A DNA stretch of 64,000 nt from positions 193,941 to 257,940 of the forward strand of contig CAVXSO010000003.1 in NCBI GenBank assembly GCA_963764465.1, in the 5' to 3' direction. This document shows positions 48,175-56,566 of this stretch, in pieces. Numbering within the stretch: the stretch's first letter is position 1; every line of letters begins with the position of its first letter. A program made the position numbers and the translations under genes. This DNA is from JAJXXT01 sp963764465. Its GTDB lineage: Bacteria; Pseudomonadota; Alphaproteobacteria; Acetobacterales; Acetobacteraceae. Below the pieces are notes generated by a model. It saw only the letters and a list, made by a program, of their open reading frames with translations. It ran no database searches and was not told the DNA's origin.

Positions 48175-48677
48175 TCGGGGATCGTCCCCAAACCCTCGAT
48201 CGTCCCCAAACCCTCGATCGTCCCCAAACCCTCGATCGTCCCCAAACCCTCGATCGTCCAGGGCGCGAGCGCCGCGCGCCAGGCAGCGGTGAAGGGAATG
48301 GCGCGGCGGGTTTCGGTGGACATCATCGCGATCACCGTGGCCGCGCGCGCCGTTTCGGTCTCGCCGACAAGCACGCGCTGGTTGAGGCGCGCGGATTTGT
48401 TGCCGATGTGGCTGACCCAGGTCTCGATCGTCACCTCGCCGGGCCAGGTCATCTCGCGCAGGAAATCGAGCTCCAGGCGCACCAGCACCACGGTGTGGCC
48501 GGCGGCGGCGTCGAGCAGCCCGGCCTCGCGCGCGAGCTCCGAGCGGCCTGCCTCCAGCATCACGGCATAGACCGCGTTGTTGACGTGGCCGAGCGCGTCG
48601 GTGTCGCAGAAGCGCAGGACCTGCCGGGTGACGTGGGGCCGGGTGACGTGGGGGCGGGTGACGCGAGGAGACGGCAA
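48144..48677 (-). CDS. Acyl-CoA thioesterase (4HBT hotdog) with repeat-bearing ends
   Basis: A hotdog-fold thioesterase of up to 177 aa. The active-site motif is FCDTDALGHVNNAVY, with LELDFLREMTWPGEVTIETW downstream (YbgC/FadM group). No ATG precedes the motif: the best start is TTG 48677, 8 nt after the map stop. A 15-bp repeat at the 5' end encodes VTRPH units, and an 18-bp repeat at the 3' end encodes IEGLGT four times before the stop, which lies inside the convergent GST gene. Both ends are therefore repeat-built additions to a normal core of about 130 aa. Confidence 0.8.
   Translation of the reverse strand: MPSPRVTRPHVTRPHVTRQVLRFCDTDALGHVNNAVYAVMLEAGRSELAREAGLLDAAAGHTVVLVRLELDFLREMTWPGEVTIETWVSHIGNKSARLNQRVLVGETETARAATVIAMMSTETRRAIPFTAAWRAALAPWTIEGLGTIEGLGTIEGLGTIEGLGTIPDHGSPGSVSR
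48180..48260 (-). repeat. 18-bp in-frame tandem repeat in thioesterase C-terminus (x4.5)
   Basis: GATCGTCCCCAAACCCTC repeats identically at 48180, 48198, 48216 and 48234, followed by a partial copy at 48252. On the reverse strand each unit encodes IEGLGT. It begins 6 bp after the GST stop codon. Perfect identity suggests recent expansion. Confidence 0.95.
48625..48669 (-). repeat. 15-bp in-frame repeat at the thioesterase 5' end (x3)
   Basis: CGGGTGACGTGGGGC (48625), CGGGTGACGTGGGGG (48640) and a diverged CGGGTGACGCGAGGA (48655). On the coding strand these give VTRPH repeats between the possible TTG start and the hotdog core. Confidence 0.85.
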
Positions 48678-48685
48678 GGGATGCT

Positions 48686-49495
48686 TCAGACCTCGGGATA
48701 GGGCGGCTTGTCGGCGCCGGTGGGGGAGAGGGTGAAGATCTCCACGCCCGTCTCGGTCACGCCCACCATGTGCTCGAACTGCGCCGAGAGCGAGCGGTCG
48801 CGCGTCACCGCGGTCCAGCCGTCGTCCAGCACCTTCACCTCCGGGCGGCCGGCGTTCACCATCGGCTCGACGGTGAAGAACATGCCGGGCTTGAGCACCG
48901 GGCCCTCGCCTTGGTTGCCGTAGTGCAGCACGTTGGGCGGCGCGTGGAAGCGCTTGCCGATGCCGTGGCCCACGAAGTCGCGCACCACGCTGAAACGGTT
49001 GCGCTCCACGTAGCTCTGGATCGCGTGGCCGATGTCGCCGAACGTGCTGCCGGGCTTGATCACCGCGATGCCGCGCAGCATCGCCTCGTACGTCACGTCG
49101 ATGAGGTTGCGCGCCTTCGTGGAGGGCGGGCCGGCGCAGTACATGCGGCTGGAATCGCCGTGCCAGCCATCGAGGATGACGGTGACGTCGATGTTGATGA
49201 TGTCGCCGCTGTCGAGCTTCCGCTCGCCGGGGATGCCGTGGCAGACGACGTGGTTGATCGAGGTGCAGATGGATTTGGGAAAGCCGCGATAGTTCAGCGG
49301 CGCCGGCACCGCGCCGTTCGCCAGGATGAAGTCGTGGCACAGCTCATCCAGCCTGGCGGTGGTGACGCCGGGGGCGACGTGTTCGGCGATCATGTCCAGC
49401 GTGCGCGCCGCGAGCTGGCCGGCCGCGCGCATGGGCGGGAAATCCTCCGGCCCGTGGATCGGGATTCGCCTCGTCTCGGTCTGGCCGTCCATCAT
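48686..49495 (-). CDS. map: Type I methionine aminopeptidase
   Basis: A 269-aa MetAP that removes the initiator methionine. Metal ligands are visible: NIDVTVILDGWHGDSSRMY (two Asp), FVGHGIGKRFH (His), FTVEPM (Glu) and FEHMVGVTETGVEI (Glu); GFPKSICTSINHVVCHGIP is the substrate loop. Two adjacent ATG codons at 49495 and 49492 follow GGAGCAGG. It lies downstream of hyuB (107-bp gap) and just before the thioesterase. Confidence 0.95.
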   Translation of the reverse strand: MMDGQTETRRIPIHGPEDFPPMRAAGQLAARTLDMIAEHVAPGVTTARLDELCHDFILANGAVPAPLNYRGFPKSICTSINHVVCHGIPGERKLDSGDIINIDVTVILDGWHGDSSRMYCAGPPSTKARNLIDVTYEAMLRGIAVIKPGSTFGDIGHAIQSYVERNRFSVVRDFVGHGIGKRFHAPPNVLHYGNQGEGPVLKPGMFFTVEPMVNAGRPEVKVLDDGWTAVTRDRSLSAQFEHMVGVTETGVEIFTLSPTGADKPPYPEV

Positions 49496-49602
49496 CCTGC
49501 TCCGCGCGGCGCCATCGGGGCCCGCGAAAAATGGCAACATGCGCATCTGGCCGCGCCTGTGCAAGGCTGCGGGTGGCGGCAGCCTTGCCGGGGAAGGGCA
49601 AC

Positions 49603-51342
49603 TCAGCGCAGGGCGCGCGTCTCTGTCTCGTTGACCGAGAAATCCGCGTTCACCGCGACACCGTAGATCTCCCGCGCGGCCTGGGCGGACAGCACGCCGT
49701 CGCGCACGTCCGCCGCGACCTCCGCCGCGGGGCGGGCGCGCGGGTCGCCATAGCCGCCGCCGCCGGGCAACAGCAGCAGCAGCCGCTCGCCGTCCGGGAT
49801 GATCTGGAAGCCCTTGGTGCGCAGCGCGGCACCCGTGGCCAGCCGCACGCCGCCGGCCGCCCCCTCGCTGCCGCCGGCACGGCCCTTCGCCGGGTGGCCG
49901 ACACGGTCGAAGATGGCGTTGACCGCGAATTCCAGCTCGCCCTTGGTGCCGATCTCCATGACCTGGCCGAGCCCGCCGCGATGCCGCCCCGGCCCCGCCG
50001 AGTCCGGCCGCAGCTCCTTCTGCCAGAACACGACCGGCGCCACGTTCTCCGTCGCCTCCACCGGCATGGTGCGCACGCCGGAGGGAAACGCCGTGCCATC
50101 CAGCCCGTTGCGCCGCGCCGTCGCACCGGTGCCGCCGGAGTTGAAGGTGATGACCTCGAAATCCTCCAGCACCGGCCGGTTGCCGCGGGCATGGCCGGAA
50201 ACCCCGGCGCCGCCGCGCAACGGCGGGTTCCACAGGCAGGAGGAGCCCTCGGCCGCCACACGCTCCGGCACCGCCTGGAACAGGCAGCCCATCATCAAGT
50301 CCGGCAGCAACTGGCCCACCACGTGGCGGACGGAGACAGGGTAGGGGCGCGGCGCGTTGAGGATGCAGCCCTCGGGGATCGTCATGCGGAACGGTGCGAG
50401 GGAGGCCCAGTTGTTGGGGATCTGCGGCGCCACCACGACCTTGATGCCGAAGCTGGCATAGGCGCGGCAATAGGCGGCGGGGACGTTGATGCCCCGGCCC
50501 GAGAGCCCGGAGGTGCCGGCGAAATCGACCTCGATCGTCTTCTCGCCCACGCGCATGGAGGCCGCGAGGCGCACCGGCTCGTCGTAGCCGTCCGACCAGA
50601 TGTCCCCCGAATAGGTGCCGGAGGGGATGGCGGCGATGGCTTCCTCCGTCGCGCGCAGGGAACTGGCGAAGATGAACTCGGCCAGGCCCTCGATGCCCCC
50701 CCCTTCAACGTTGGCGAGGTCGAACTCGTCGAGCATCTCGGCGAGGCGGCGCGCGCCGGTGTCGTTGCAGGCGCAGAGCGAATAGACGTCGCCCTCCAGC
50801 TCCACCGGCAGGCGGGAGCCGGCGCGGATGAAGTCGAAGAACGTCTCGTTCGCGCGGCCCTCGCTGAAGCACTTCACGATGGGGATGTAGAGCCCTTCCT
50901 CGAACACGGAGCGGCCCTCCGGCCCCATGCCGAGCCCGCCGACGTCGATCACATGCGCGGTGTTGGCGAACAGGCCGACCATCCTGCCGCGATGGAAGGC
51001 GGGGGTGACGACGGTGAGGTCGTGCAGGTGCCCGGTGCCGAGCCAGGGGTCGTTGGTGATGTAGTGGTCGCCGGGGCGCATCGTCGCGGCGGGGAATTTG
51101 GCGAGGAAATGGCCCACGCTCTCCATCATGGAGTTGACGTGGCCGGGCGTGCCGGTGACGGCCTGGGCGAGCATGCGGCCCTTGAGGTCGAAGATGCCGG
51201 CGGAGAGGTCGCCCGCCTCGCGCACCGTGGTGGAGAAGGCGGTGCGGATCATCGTCTGCGCCTGTTCCTCGACGACGGCGATGAGGCGGTTCCACATCAC
51301 CTGCTGGCGGATGGCGGCGAGCGCGTTCCCGTTCGTGCTCAT
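49603..51342 (-). CDS. hyuB: Hydantoinase B/oxoprolinase subunit
   Basis: A 579-aa HyuB-family protein: TAFSTTVREAGDLSAGIFDL and PGHVNSMMESVGHFL at the N-terminus, then ITNDPWLGTGHLHDLTVVTP, which is the family's metal/substrate region. With HyuA it forms an ATP-dependent amidase or carboxylase (N-methylhydantoinase, 5-oxoprolinase or acetone/acetophenone carboxylase types). The C-terminal PGGGGYGDPRARP is also diagnostic. The gene lies 4 bp after hyuA. No third subunit is present, arguing for the hydantoinase/oxoprolinase type. Confidence 0.92.
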   Translation of the reverse strand: MSTNGNALAAIRQQVMWNRLIAVVEEQAQTMIRTAFSTTVREAGDLSAGIFDLKGRMLAQAVTGTPGHVNSMMESVGHFLAKFPAATMRPGDHYITNDPWLGTGHLHDLTVVTPAFHRGRMVGLFANTAHVIDVGGLGMGPEGRSVFEEGLYIPIVKCFSEGRANETFFDFIRAGSRLPVELEGDVYSLCACNDTGARRLAEMLDEFDLANVEGGGIEGLAEFIFASSLRATEEAIAAIPSGTYSGDIWSDGYDEPVRLAASMRVGEKTIEVDFAGTSGLSGRGINVPAAYCRAYASFGIKVVVAPQIPNNWASLAPFRMTIPEGCILNAPRPYPVSVRHVVGQLLPDLMMGCLFQAVPERVAAEGSSCLWNPPLRGGAGVSGHARGNRPVLEDFEVITFNSGGTGATARRNGLDGTAFPSGVRTMPVEATENVAPVVFWQKELRPDSAGPGRHRGGLGQVMEIGTKGELEFAVNAIFDRVGHPAKGRAGGSEGAAGGVRLATGAALRTKGFQIIPDGERLLLLLPGGGGYGDPRARPAAEVAADVRDGVLSAQAAREIYGVAVNADFSVNETETRALR

Positions 51343-51346
51343 GGCG

Positions 51347-53428
51347 TCAGGATTCCCGTGTCAGGAGGATCGAGCGGTCGGGCTGGAGCATGGCGCTCCA
51401 GCCCGGGCCGACGAGGGTGGAGGTTTCGTCCTCCGCGATGATGGCGGGGCCGGAGAGCGGCGCACCCGTTTCGAGGGCGGCACGATCGACCACGCGCCAC
51501 GCGGCGATGGTGCCCCTCGCGGTATCGCGCACCTGCTGCGTGCGTGGGGCGGAGGCGGTGCGCGCCTGCTCGGGCATCTCCGGCCCCGGCGTCGGCTCGG
51601 TCGCCACGCGCACGGCGAAGCTCATGATCTCGACATCGGAACCAGGCACCGGCCGGTCGTAGAAGCGCGCGTAGGCGGTGTCGTAGTCGTGGCGCAGCCG
51701 GTCCACATCCGCCTGGGAGAGCGGCCAGCGCGGCAGGGCCACGGGGATTTCGTGCCCCTGGCCGACATAGCGCATGTAGGCGATGCCGTTGGTGCTCGTC
51801 TTGCGGCCAAAGCTGCCGGCGGCCACGAGTTCCGCGGCTTCGCGCTCCATCGCGGCGAGCAGCGCGTTGACCGCTTCGCGATCGAAACGGCCGAGGCGCT
51901 GGTAGAGGCTGCGGACAACCTCGTAGGCAATCGGCGCGCGCAGAAACCCGATGGCGCTGCCCACGCCCGCACCCGCCGGCACCAGCACGCGGCGGATGCC
52001 GAGTTTCTCGGCGACGCGATAGCCGTGCACCGGCCCGCCGCCGCCGAAGGCGATCAGCGTGCGGCCATCCTGCGTGGCGCCGGATTCCACGGCGTGCACG
52101 CGCGCGGCGTTGGCCATGTTCTCGTCCACCATCTCCACCACGCCGAGGGCGGCCATGCCGGCATCGAGCCCGAGCGGCTTGCCGATATCGGCGGCAAGCG
52201 CGGCCGCGGCGGCCTTCGCGTCCAGCGTCATCGTGCCGCCCGCGAAACGGTCCGGGTCGTAGCGGCCGAGCATGAGGTTGGCGTCCGTCACCGCGGGGTG
52301 CGTGCCGCCGCGCCCGTAGCAGGCGGGGCCGGGGTCGGCGCCCGCGCTCTGCGGCCCCACCGCGATGCGGCCGAGCGCATCGACGCTGGCCAGGCTGCCG
52401 CCGCCCGCGCCGATCTCCACCATCTCGATCACGGGGATGCGCAGCGGCAGGCCGGAGCCCTTGCGGAACCGGCCGACGCGCGCGACCTCGAAGCTGCGCG
52501 AGGTGTGCGGCGCGAAATCGTCGATGAGGCAGATCTTCGCCGTGGTGCCGCCCATGTCGAAGGAGAGCACGCGGTCGAGCCCGCCGGCGCGCGCGATGTC
52601 GGCGGCGAACAGCGCGCCACCGGCGGGGCCGCTTTCCACCAGGCGGATGGGAAAGCGCCGCGCGGTTTCAAGCGTGGTGAGCCCGCCGCCGGAGAGCATG
52701 AGAAAGACGGGTGCGGCGAGCCCCATGTCGCGCAGCGCGCCCTCCAGCCGGCCGAGATAGCGGTCCATCAGCGGCTGGACATAGGCGTTGGCGACGGTGG
52801 TGGAAAACCGCTCCCACTCGCGCATCTCGGGCGAGACCTCGCAGGCGAGCGAGACCGGAATATCCGCCAGCACGCCGCGCACGATCTCCCGCGCGCGCTG
52901 CTCGTGGGCGGGGTTGACGAAGCCGTGCAGGAACCCGATGGCGATGCTCTCCGCCCCGTCGTCGCGGAGGGTTTGCGCGGCGGCGGCGACGGCCTTTTCG
53001 TCGAGCGGCAGCAGCACGTGGCCTTCGTTGTCGAGCCGTTCCGGAATGCCGAGGCGCCTGTGCCGCGCCACCAGCGGCTCCGGCAGGATGATGTCGAGAT
53101 CGTACTGGTCGTACCGGCTCTCGTTGCCCAGCGCCAGCACGTCGCGGAAGCCCGCCGTGGTGATGAAGCCGGTGCGGGCACCCCGCCGCTCGATGATGGC
53201 GTTGGTGGCGAGCGTGGTGCCGTGGATCACGAGCGCGATGTCGGCCGGCGCCATCCCCGCCTCGCGCAGGATGGCGGCGATGCCGGCGAGCACGCCCGCC
53301 TCCGGCGCGTGCGGGGTGGTGAGCACCTTGGCGGTCCAGCGGCGCCGCGGCGTTTCCAGGGCGAGGTCGGTGAAGGTGCCGCCGATATCGACGGCGAGAC
53401 GGGCGGCGAGGCGGGCGTTGGCGGTCAT
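51347..53428 (-). CDS. hyuA: Hydantoinase A/oxoprolinase subunit
   Basis: A 693-aa ASKHA-fold ATPase subunit. Phosphate-1 motif AVDIGGTFTDLAL (residues 13-25), HGTTLATNAIIERRG, GFRDVLALGNESRYDQYDL and SFDMGGTTAKICLIDD are clear. It should phosphorylate the substrate to prime ring or amide cleavage by HyuB. It starts at ATG 53428, divergent from the hydroxyacid dehydrogenase gene (114-bp gap). The substrate is not defined by sequence. Confidence 0.92.
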   Translation of the reverse strand: MTANARLAARLAVDIGGTFTDLALETPRRRWTAKVLTTPHAPEAGVLAGIAAILREAGMAPADIALVIHGTTLATNAIIERRGARTGFITTAGFRDVLALGNESRYDQYDLDIILPEPLVARHRRLGIPERLDNEGHVLLPLDEKAVAAAAQTLRDDGAESIAIGFLHGFVNPAHEQRAREIVRGVLADIPVSLACEVSPEMREWERFSTTVANAYVQPLMDRYLGRLEGALRDMGLAAPVFLMLSGGGLTTLETARRFPIRLVESGPAGGALFAADIARAGGLDRVLSFDMGGTTAKICLIDDFAPHTSRSFEVARVGRFRKGSGLPLRIPVIEMVEIGAGGGSLASVDALGRIAVGPQSAGADPGPACYGRGGTHPAVTDANLMLGRYDPDRFAGGTMTLDAKAAAAALAADIGKPLGLDAGMAALGVVEMVDENMANAARVHAVESGATQDGRTLIAFGGGGPVHGYRVAEKLGIRRVLVPAGAGVGSAIGFLRAPIAYEVVRSLYQRLGRFDREAVNALLAAMEREAAELVAAGSFGRKTSTNGIAYMRYVGQGHEIPVALPRWPLSQADVDRLRHDYDTAYARFYDRPVPGSDVEIMSFAVRVATEPTPGPEMPEQARTASAPRTQQVRDTARGTIAAWRVVDRAALETGAPLSGPAIIAEDETSTLVGPGWSAMLQPDRSILLTRES

Positions 53429-53541
53429 CCCCGGAAACTGCCGCGCGCACCCAGCGGTGGCAAGGCGGGCCGCCGGCAACCCAGGGTTTCCCCGCCGCGG
53501 GCGGTGCGCCATCATGGCGCAACAATCACGGGAGCGCCCGC

Positions 53542-54771
53542 ATGACCAAGCACGTCCTCGCCGTCACCCGCCGCCTTCCGCCCGCCATCGAGGCGCGCGC
53601 GGCCGAGGAGTTCACCGCGCGGCTTTCGCCGGCGGACGCCCCCGTTTCGGCAGCCGATATCCAGCGCATGTGCCAGGGCGCGGACGCGCTGCTCTGCTGC
53701 CCCGCCGAGAAGCTCGATGGCGGCATCATCGCGGCGCTGCCGGAGAGCGTGCGGGTGATCGGCACGTTCAGCGTCGGCTTCGACCATATCGACCTGTCGG
53801 CGGCGAAGACGCGCGGCATCCCGGTGGTCAACACGCCGGACGTGCTGAGCGTGGCGACGGCGGAGTGCGCGATGCTGCTGATCCTCGCCGCCGCGCGGCG
53901 CGCGGGCGAGGGCGAGCGGATGGTGCGCGCGCGCCGCTGGACCGGCTGGGCGCCGACGCAGCTCATCGGCACGCAGGTCTCGGGCAAGCGGCTCGGCATC
54001 TTCGGCATGGGCCGCATCGGGCGGGAACTGGCGAAGATGGGGCGCGGCTTCGGGATGGAGGTGCACTACCACGACATCGCGCGCCTGCCGCCGCAGCTGG
54101 AACAGGGCGCGACGTTCCACGCCAGCGACGAGACGTTCCTGCCGGTCTGCGACGTGCTCTCGCTCAACGCGCCGGGGGGCGATGCCACGCGCCGGTGGCT
54201 GAACGCGGAACGCATCGCGAAGCTGCCGGTGGGTGCCGTGGTCGCCAACGCCGCGCGCGGCACGCTGGTCGATGACGGCGCGCTGATCGCGGCGCTGCGC
54301 GGCGGCCACCTCGCGGCGGCGGGGCTCGATGTCTATGACGGCGAGCCGAAGATGCACGAGGGCTATCTCGGGCTCGAGAACGTGGTGCTGCTGCCGCACC
54401 TGGGCAGCGCCACGGCTTCCACGCGCGACGCGATGGGCAACCTGGTGCTGGACGGCATCGCCGCCGTGCTGGCGGGGACGACGCCCCGCAACCTGGTGGC
54501 CGTGAGGGACGGGTTCCCTGGGAGCGGGGCGGCGGCGCCGTCCCGTCAGGCGGGCATGCCGGGCGGTGGGTCGCAGGGCACGGTGCTGAACTTCGCCGGC
54601 GTGTTCACTTCCAGGATTTCGAGGTCCGTGGAGGTGCCCACCTCGTTGTGGCGGGTGCCGCCGGGGATCATCATGGAATCGCCCTGCTTCAGCCGCACGG
54701 TGCGCCCGTCCTCGAAGGCGAGGTCCACCCAGCCCTTGAGGACGTGGATGAACTGCTGCTGGCAGACGTGA
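53542..54771 (+). CDS. D-2-hydroxyacid dehydrogenase (glyoxylate/hydroxypyruvate reductase type), C-terminally extended
   Basis: An NAD(P)H-dependent reductase with GMGRIGRELAKMG as Rossmann loop and catalytic Arg (NAARGTLVDD), Glu (YDGEPKMHEG) and His (LLPHLGSATAS). Homology ends near residue 325 (RNLVAVRDG), the normal length. The frame then runs on without a stop to 54771, giving 409 aa, with about 75 residues read antisense through the convergent cupin gene (226-bp overlap). The tail is Ser/Arg-rich and has no family character, so the usual stop seems to have been lost. Confidence 0.88.
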   Translation: MTKHVLAVTRRLPPAIEARAAEEFTARLSPADAPVSAADIQRMCQGADALLCCPAEKLDGGIIAALPESVRVIGTFSVGFDHIDLSAAKTRGIPVVNTPDVLSVATAECAMLLILAAARRAGEGERMVRARRWTGWAPTQLIGTQVSGKRLGIFGMGRIGRELAKMGRGFGMEVHYHDIARLPPQLEQGATFHASDETFLPVCDVLSLNAPGGDATRRWLNAERIAKLPVGAVVANAARGTLVDDGALIAALRGGHLAAAGLDVYDGEPKMHEGYLGLENVVLLPHLGSATASTRDAMGNLVLDGIAAVLAGTTPRNLVAVRDGFPGSGAAAPSRQAGMPGGGSQGTVLNFAGVFTSRISRSVEVPTSLWRVPPGIIMESPCFSRTVRPSSKARSTQPLRTWMNCCWQT

Positions 54772-54959
54772 TAGTGCCAGCCGGTCGGCGAGGTGAGCCC
54801 TTTGTCCGAGCGCATGATCTGCGCCTTCATCGCCCCGTTGGAGGCGTCCGCGACGCCGAGATCGACATAGCTGAAGAACTCCCGGCGCCCGGGAATGATC
54901 TTCGGCGCGTCGGCGGTCGCGATGGCGATTGTCTGCGCCGGAACGATGGTGTCGTTCAT
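54546..54959 (-). CDS. Small cupin protein
   Basis: A 137-aa single-cupin protein. Motif 1 is GWHYHVCQQQFIHVLKGW (residues about 60-77), with His-x-His and Gln/His metal ligands; motif 2 is IPGGTRHNEVGTS. ATG 54959 has GGAGG 8 nt upstream. A role in binding or isomerising a small acid is plausible by class. Its whole 3' half overlaps the extended end of the convergent dehydrogenase gene, so the two transcripts would be mutually antisense. No signal peptide. Confidence 0.85.
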   Translation of the reverse strand: MNDTIVPAQTIAIATADAPKIIPGRREFFSYVDLGVADASNGAMKAQIMRSDKGLTSPTGWHYHVCQQQFIHVLKGWVDLAFEDGRTVRLKQGDSMMIPGGTRHNEVGTSTDLEILEVNTPAKFSTVPCDPPPGMPA

Positions 54960-55396
54960 GGTGTGCTTCCTCCCGCGTGTTGGCGCGAGCGCGGAGGCAA
55001 GCACGCGCCGGAGAGCGGAGTCAAAGCAAAGTTCCTGGCGGCCGTGTCTCAGTTTCAATCTGATGGTCGGAGACCCGAGACGAGCAGGATATGAAGATCC
55101 TGCCAAACGATCTTGCGTGTCCAAGGAGAAGCCGTTCGTCAGTCTAGTAAAGCCGCGCATGTGCACCCGCATCGTGGGGTTCTGGCGCTCGACATGCGAG
55201 GTCGAGACATGGGCGGGATCACGACGCACCTCGACGCGCATCTTGCGGGCGCCGGTGCGGGCCGTCCCCGCGCCGGTAGCGCGCGCGGCCCTGGCGGCGC
55301 CGCCGTGGCTTGCGGCCGTGTAAGGCGGCGACGCCTTGCCCGGGCGCGCCGCGCTGGGCATAACGAACTGGTTCCAGCGCGGAAGGATGCACGGGC
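54960..55396. other. Long intergenic region with transposase remnant
   Basis: A 437-bp gap between divergent cupin and pntAA. It holds an IS1-type transposase scrap (55125-55220) and otherwise no gene. Base composition is lower in G+C between about 55020 and 55140. Promoters for both flanking genes should lie here, but none could be fixed by eye. Confidence 0.6.
55125..55220 (-). pseudogene. IS1-family transposase fragment
   Basis: A 96-bp reverse-strand block reads PAHVSTSHVERQNPTMR then VHMRGFTRLTNGFS, which matches the C-terminal part of IS1-family transposases (the conserved HVSTSYVERQNLTMRM ... RRFTRLTNAFSKK region, including the catalytic Glu). Similarity stops abruptly at both ends; the rest of the transposase and the inverted repeats are missing. 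It is a decayed insertion with no start codon of its own. Confidence 0.8.
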
Positions 55397-56566
55397 ATGC
55401 GGCTTGCGGTGCTGAAGGAGCAGGCGGGCGAGCCACGGGTCGCCGCGACGCCTGAAACCGTCAAGAAACTCAAGGCTTTGGGACTGGATGTCGTGGTCCA
55501 GGCGGGGGCCGGCCTGCACGCCGCCATCGCCGACGCCGATTACGCCGCGGCCGGGGCCGAGGTCGCGCCGGACATGGAGTCGGCCGTCGCCGGTGCGGCC
55601 ATCGTGTTCGCCGTCCGCCCGCCGCACGTCGCCGCGCTGCCGCGCGGCTCGACGCTGGTGTGCATCGCCGGCGCGCATGCCGACCCGTCGCTGATCCCGG
55701 CGCTGCAGGCGGCCGGCGTCGATTGCGTGGCGATGGAACTGCTGCCGCGCATCACCCGCGCGCAGTCGATGGACGTGCTTTCCAGCCAGGCGAACCTCGC
55801 CGGCTACCGCGCCGTGATCGAGGCGGCGGGCGCGTTCGACCGTGGCTTCCCGATGATGATGACCGCGGCCGGCACGGTGCCGCCGGCACGCGTGTTCGTC
55901 ATCGGCGCGGGGGTGGCGGGCCTGCAGGCGATCGCGACGGCGCGCCGCCTCGGCGCCATCGTCTCCGCGACCGACGTGCGCCCCGCGGCGAAGGAGGAAA
56001 TCCGCTCGCTCGGTGCCAGCTATGTCGGCGTGGACGACGCGGAGAGCGCCACCCAGACCGGCGCCTATGCGCGCGAGATGAGCGAGGCGTTCCGCGCCAA
56101 GCAGGCGGAGCTGATGGCCGCAACCGTCGCCAAGAACGACATCGTCATCTGCACCGCGCTGGTGATGGGCCGCCGCGCACCCGTCATTGTCACGGAGGCG
56201 ATGGTGGCGGCGATGAAGCCGGGCAGCGTCGTCGTGGACCTCGCGGCGGAAGCCGGCGGCAACTGTGCCGCGACGGTGCCGGGGCAGGTGACGGTGACGG
56301 CGAACGGCGTGAAGGTGCTGGGCTACACCAACTGGCCCGGGCGCATCGCGGTTGCCGCGAGCAGCCTCTACGCGCGCAACCTGCTCACCTTCCTCACCAC
56401 GTTCTGGGACAAGAACGACGGCCGCCACGTGCTGCCGGAGGACGACGACATCGTGAAGGGCGTGCTGCTGACGCGCGGCAACGAAGTGGTGCACCCGAGT
56501 TTCCAGCCGGCCCCCCAACAGCCACCCCCACCAGGCCCGGGCCTGAGCGCGGAGAGAGCGACATGA
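55397..56566 (+). CDS. pntAA: NAD(P) transhydrogenase subunit alpha part 1
   Basis: A 389-aa NAD(H)-binding dI component of the proton-translocating transhydrogenase. AVLKEQAGEPRVAATPETVK at the N-terminus, MTAAGTVPPARVFVIGAGVAG for the dinucleotide loop and VVVDLAAEAGGNCAATVPGQ are typical. It transfers hydride from NADH to NADP+ at the cytoplasmic face. It overlaps pntAB as ATGA (56563-56566). The start at ATG 55397 follows GAAGGA. Confidence 0.96.
   Translation: MRLAVLKEQAGEPRVAATPETVKKLKALGLDVVVQAGAGLHAAIADADYAAAGAEVAPDMESAVAGAAIVFAVRPPHVAALPRGSTLVCIAGAHADPSLIPALQAAGVDCVAMELLPRITRAQSMDVLSSQANLAGYRAVIEAAGAFDRGFPMMMTAAGTVPPARVFVIGAGVAGLQAIATARRLGAIVSATDVRPAAKEEIRSLGASYVGVDDAESATQTGAYAREMSEAFRAKQAELMAATVAKNDIVICTALVMGRRAPVIVTEAMVAAMKPGSVVVDLAAEAGGNCAATVPGQVTVTANGVKVLGYTNWPGRIAVAASSLYARNLLTFLTTFWDKNDGRHVLPEDDDIVKGVLLTRGNEVVHPSFQPAPQQPPPPGPGLSAERAT

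Noticed and set aside
47413..48260. Repeat arrays considered as CRISPR
   Set aside because: Units follow head to tail with no spacers, and no cas genes are present.
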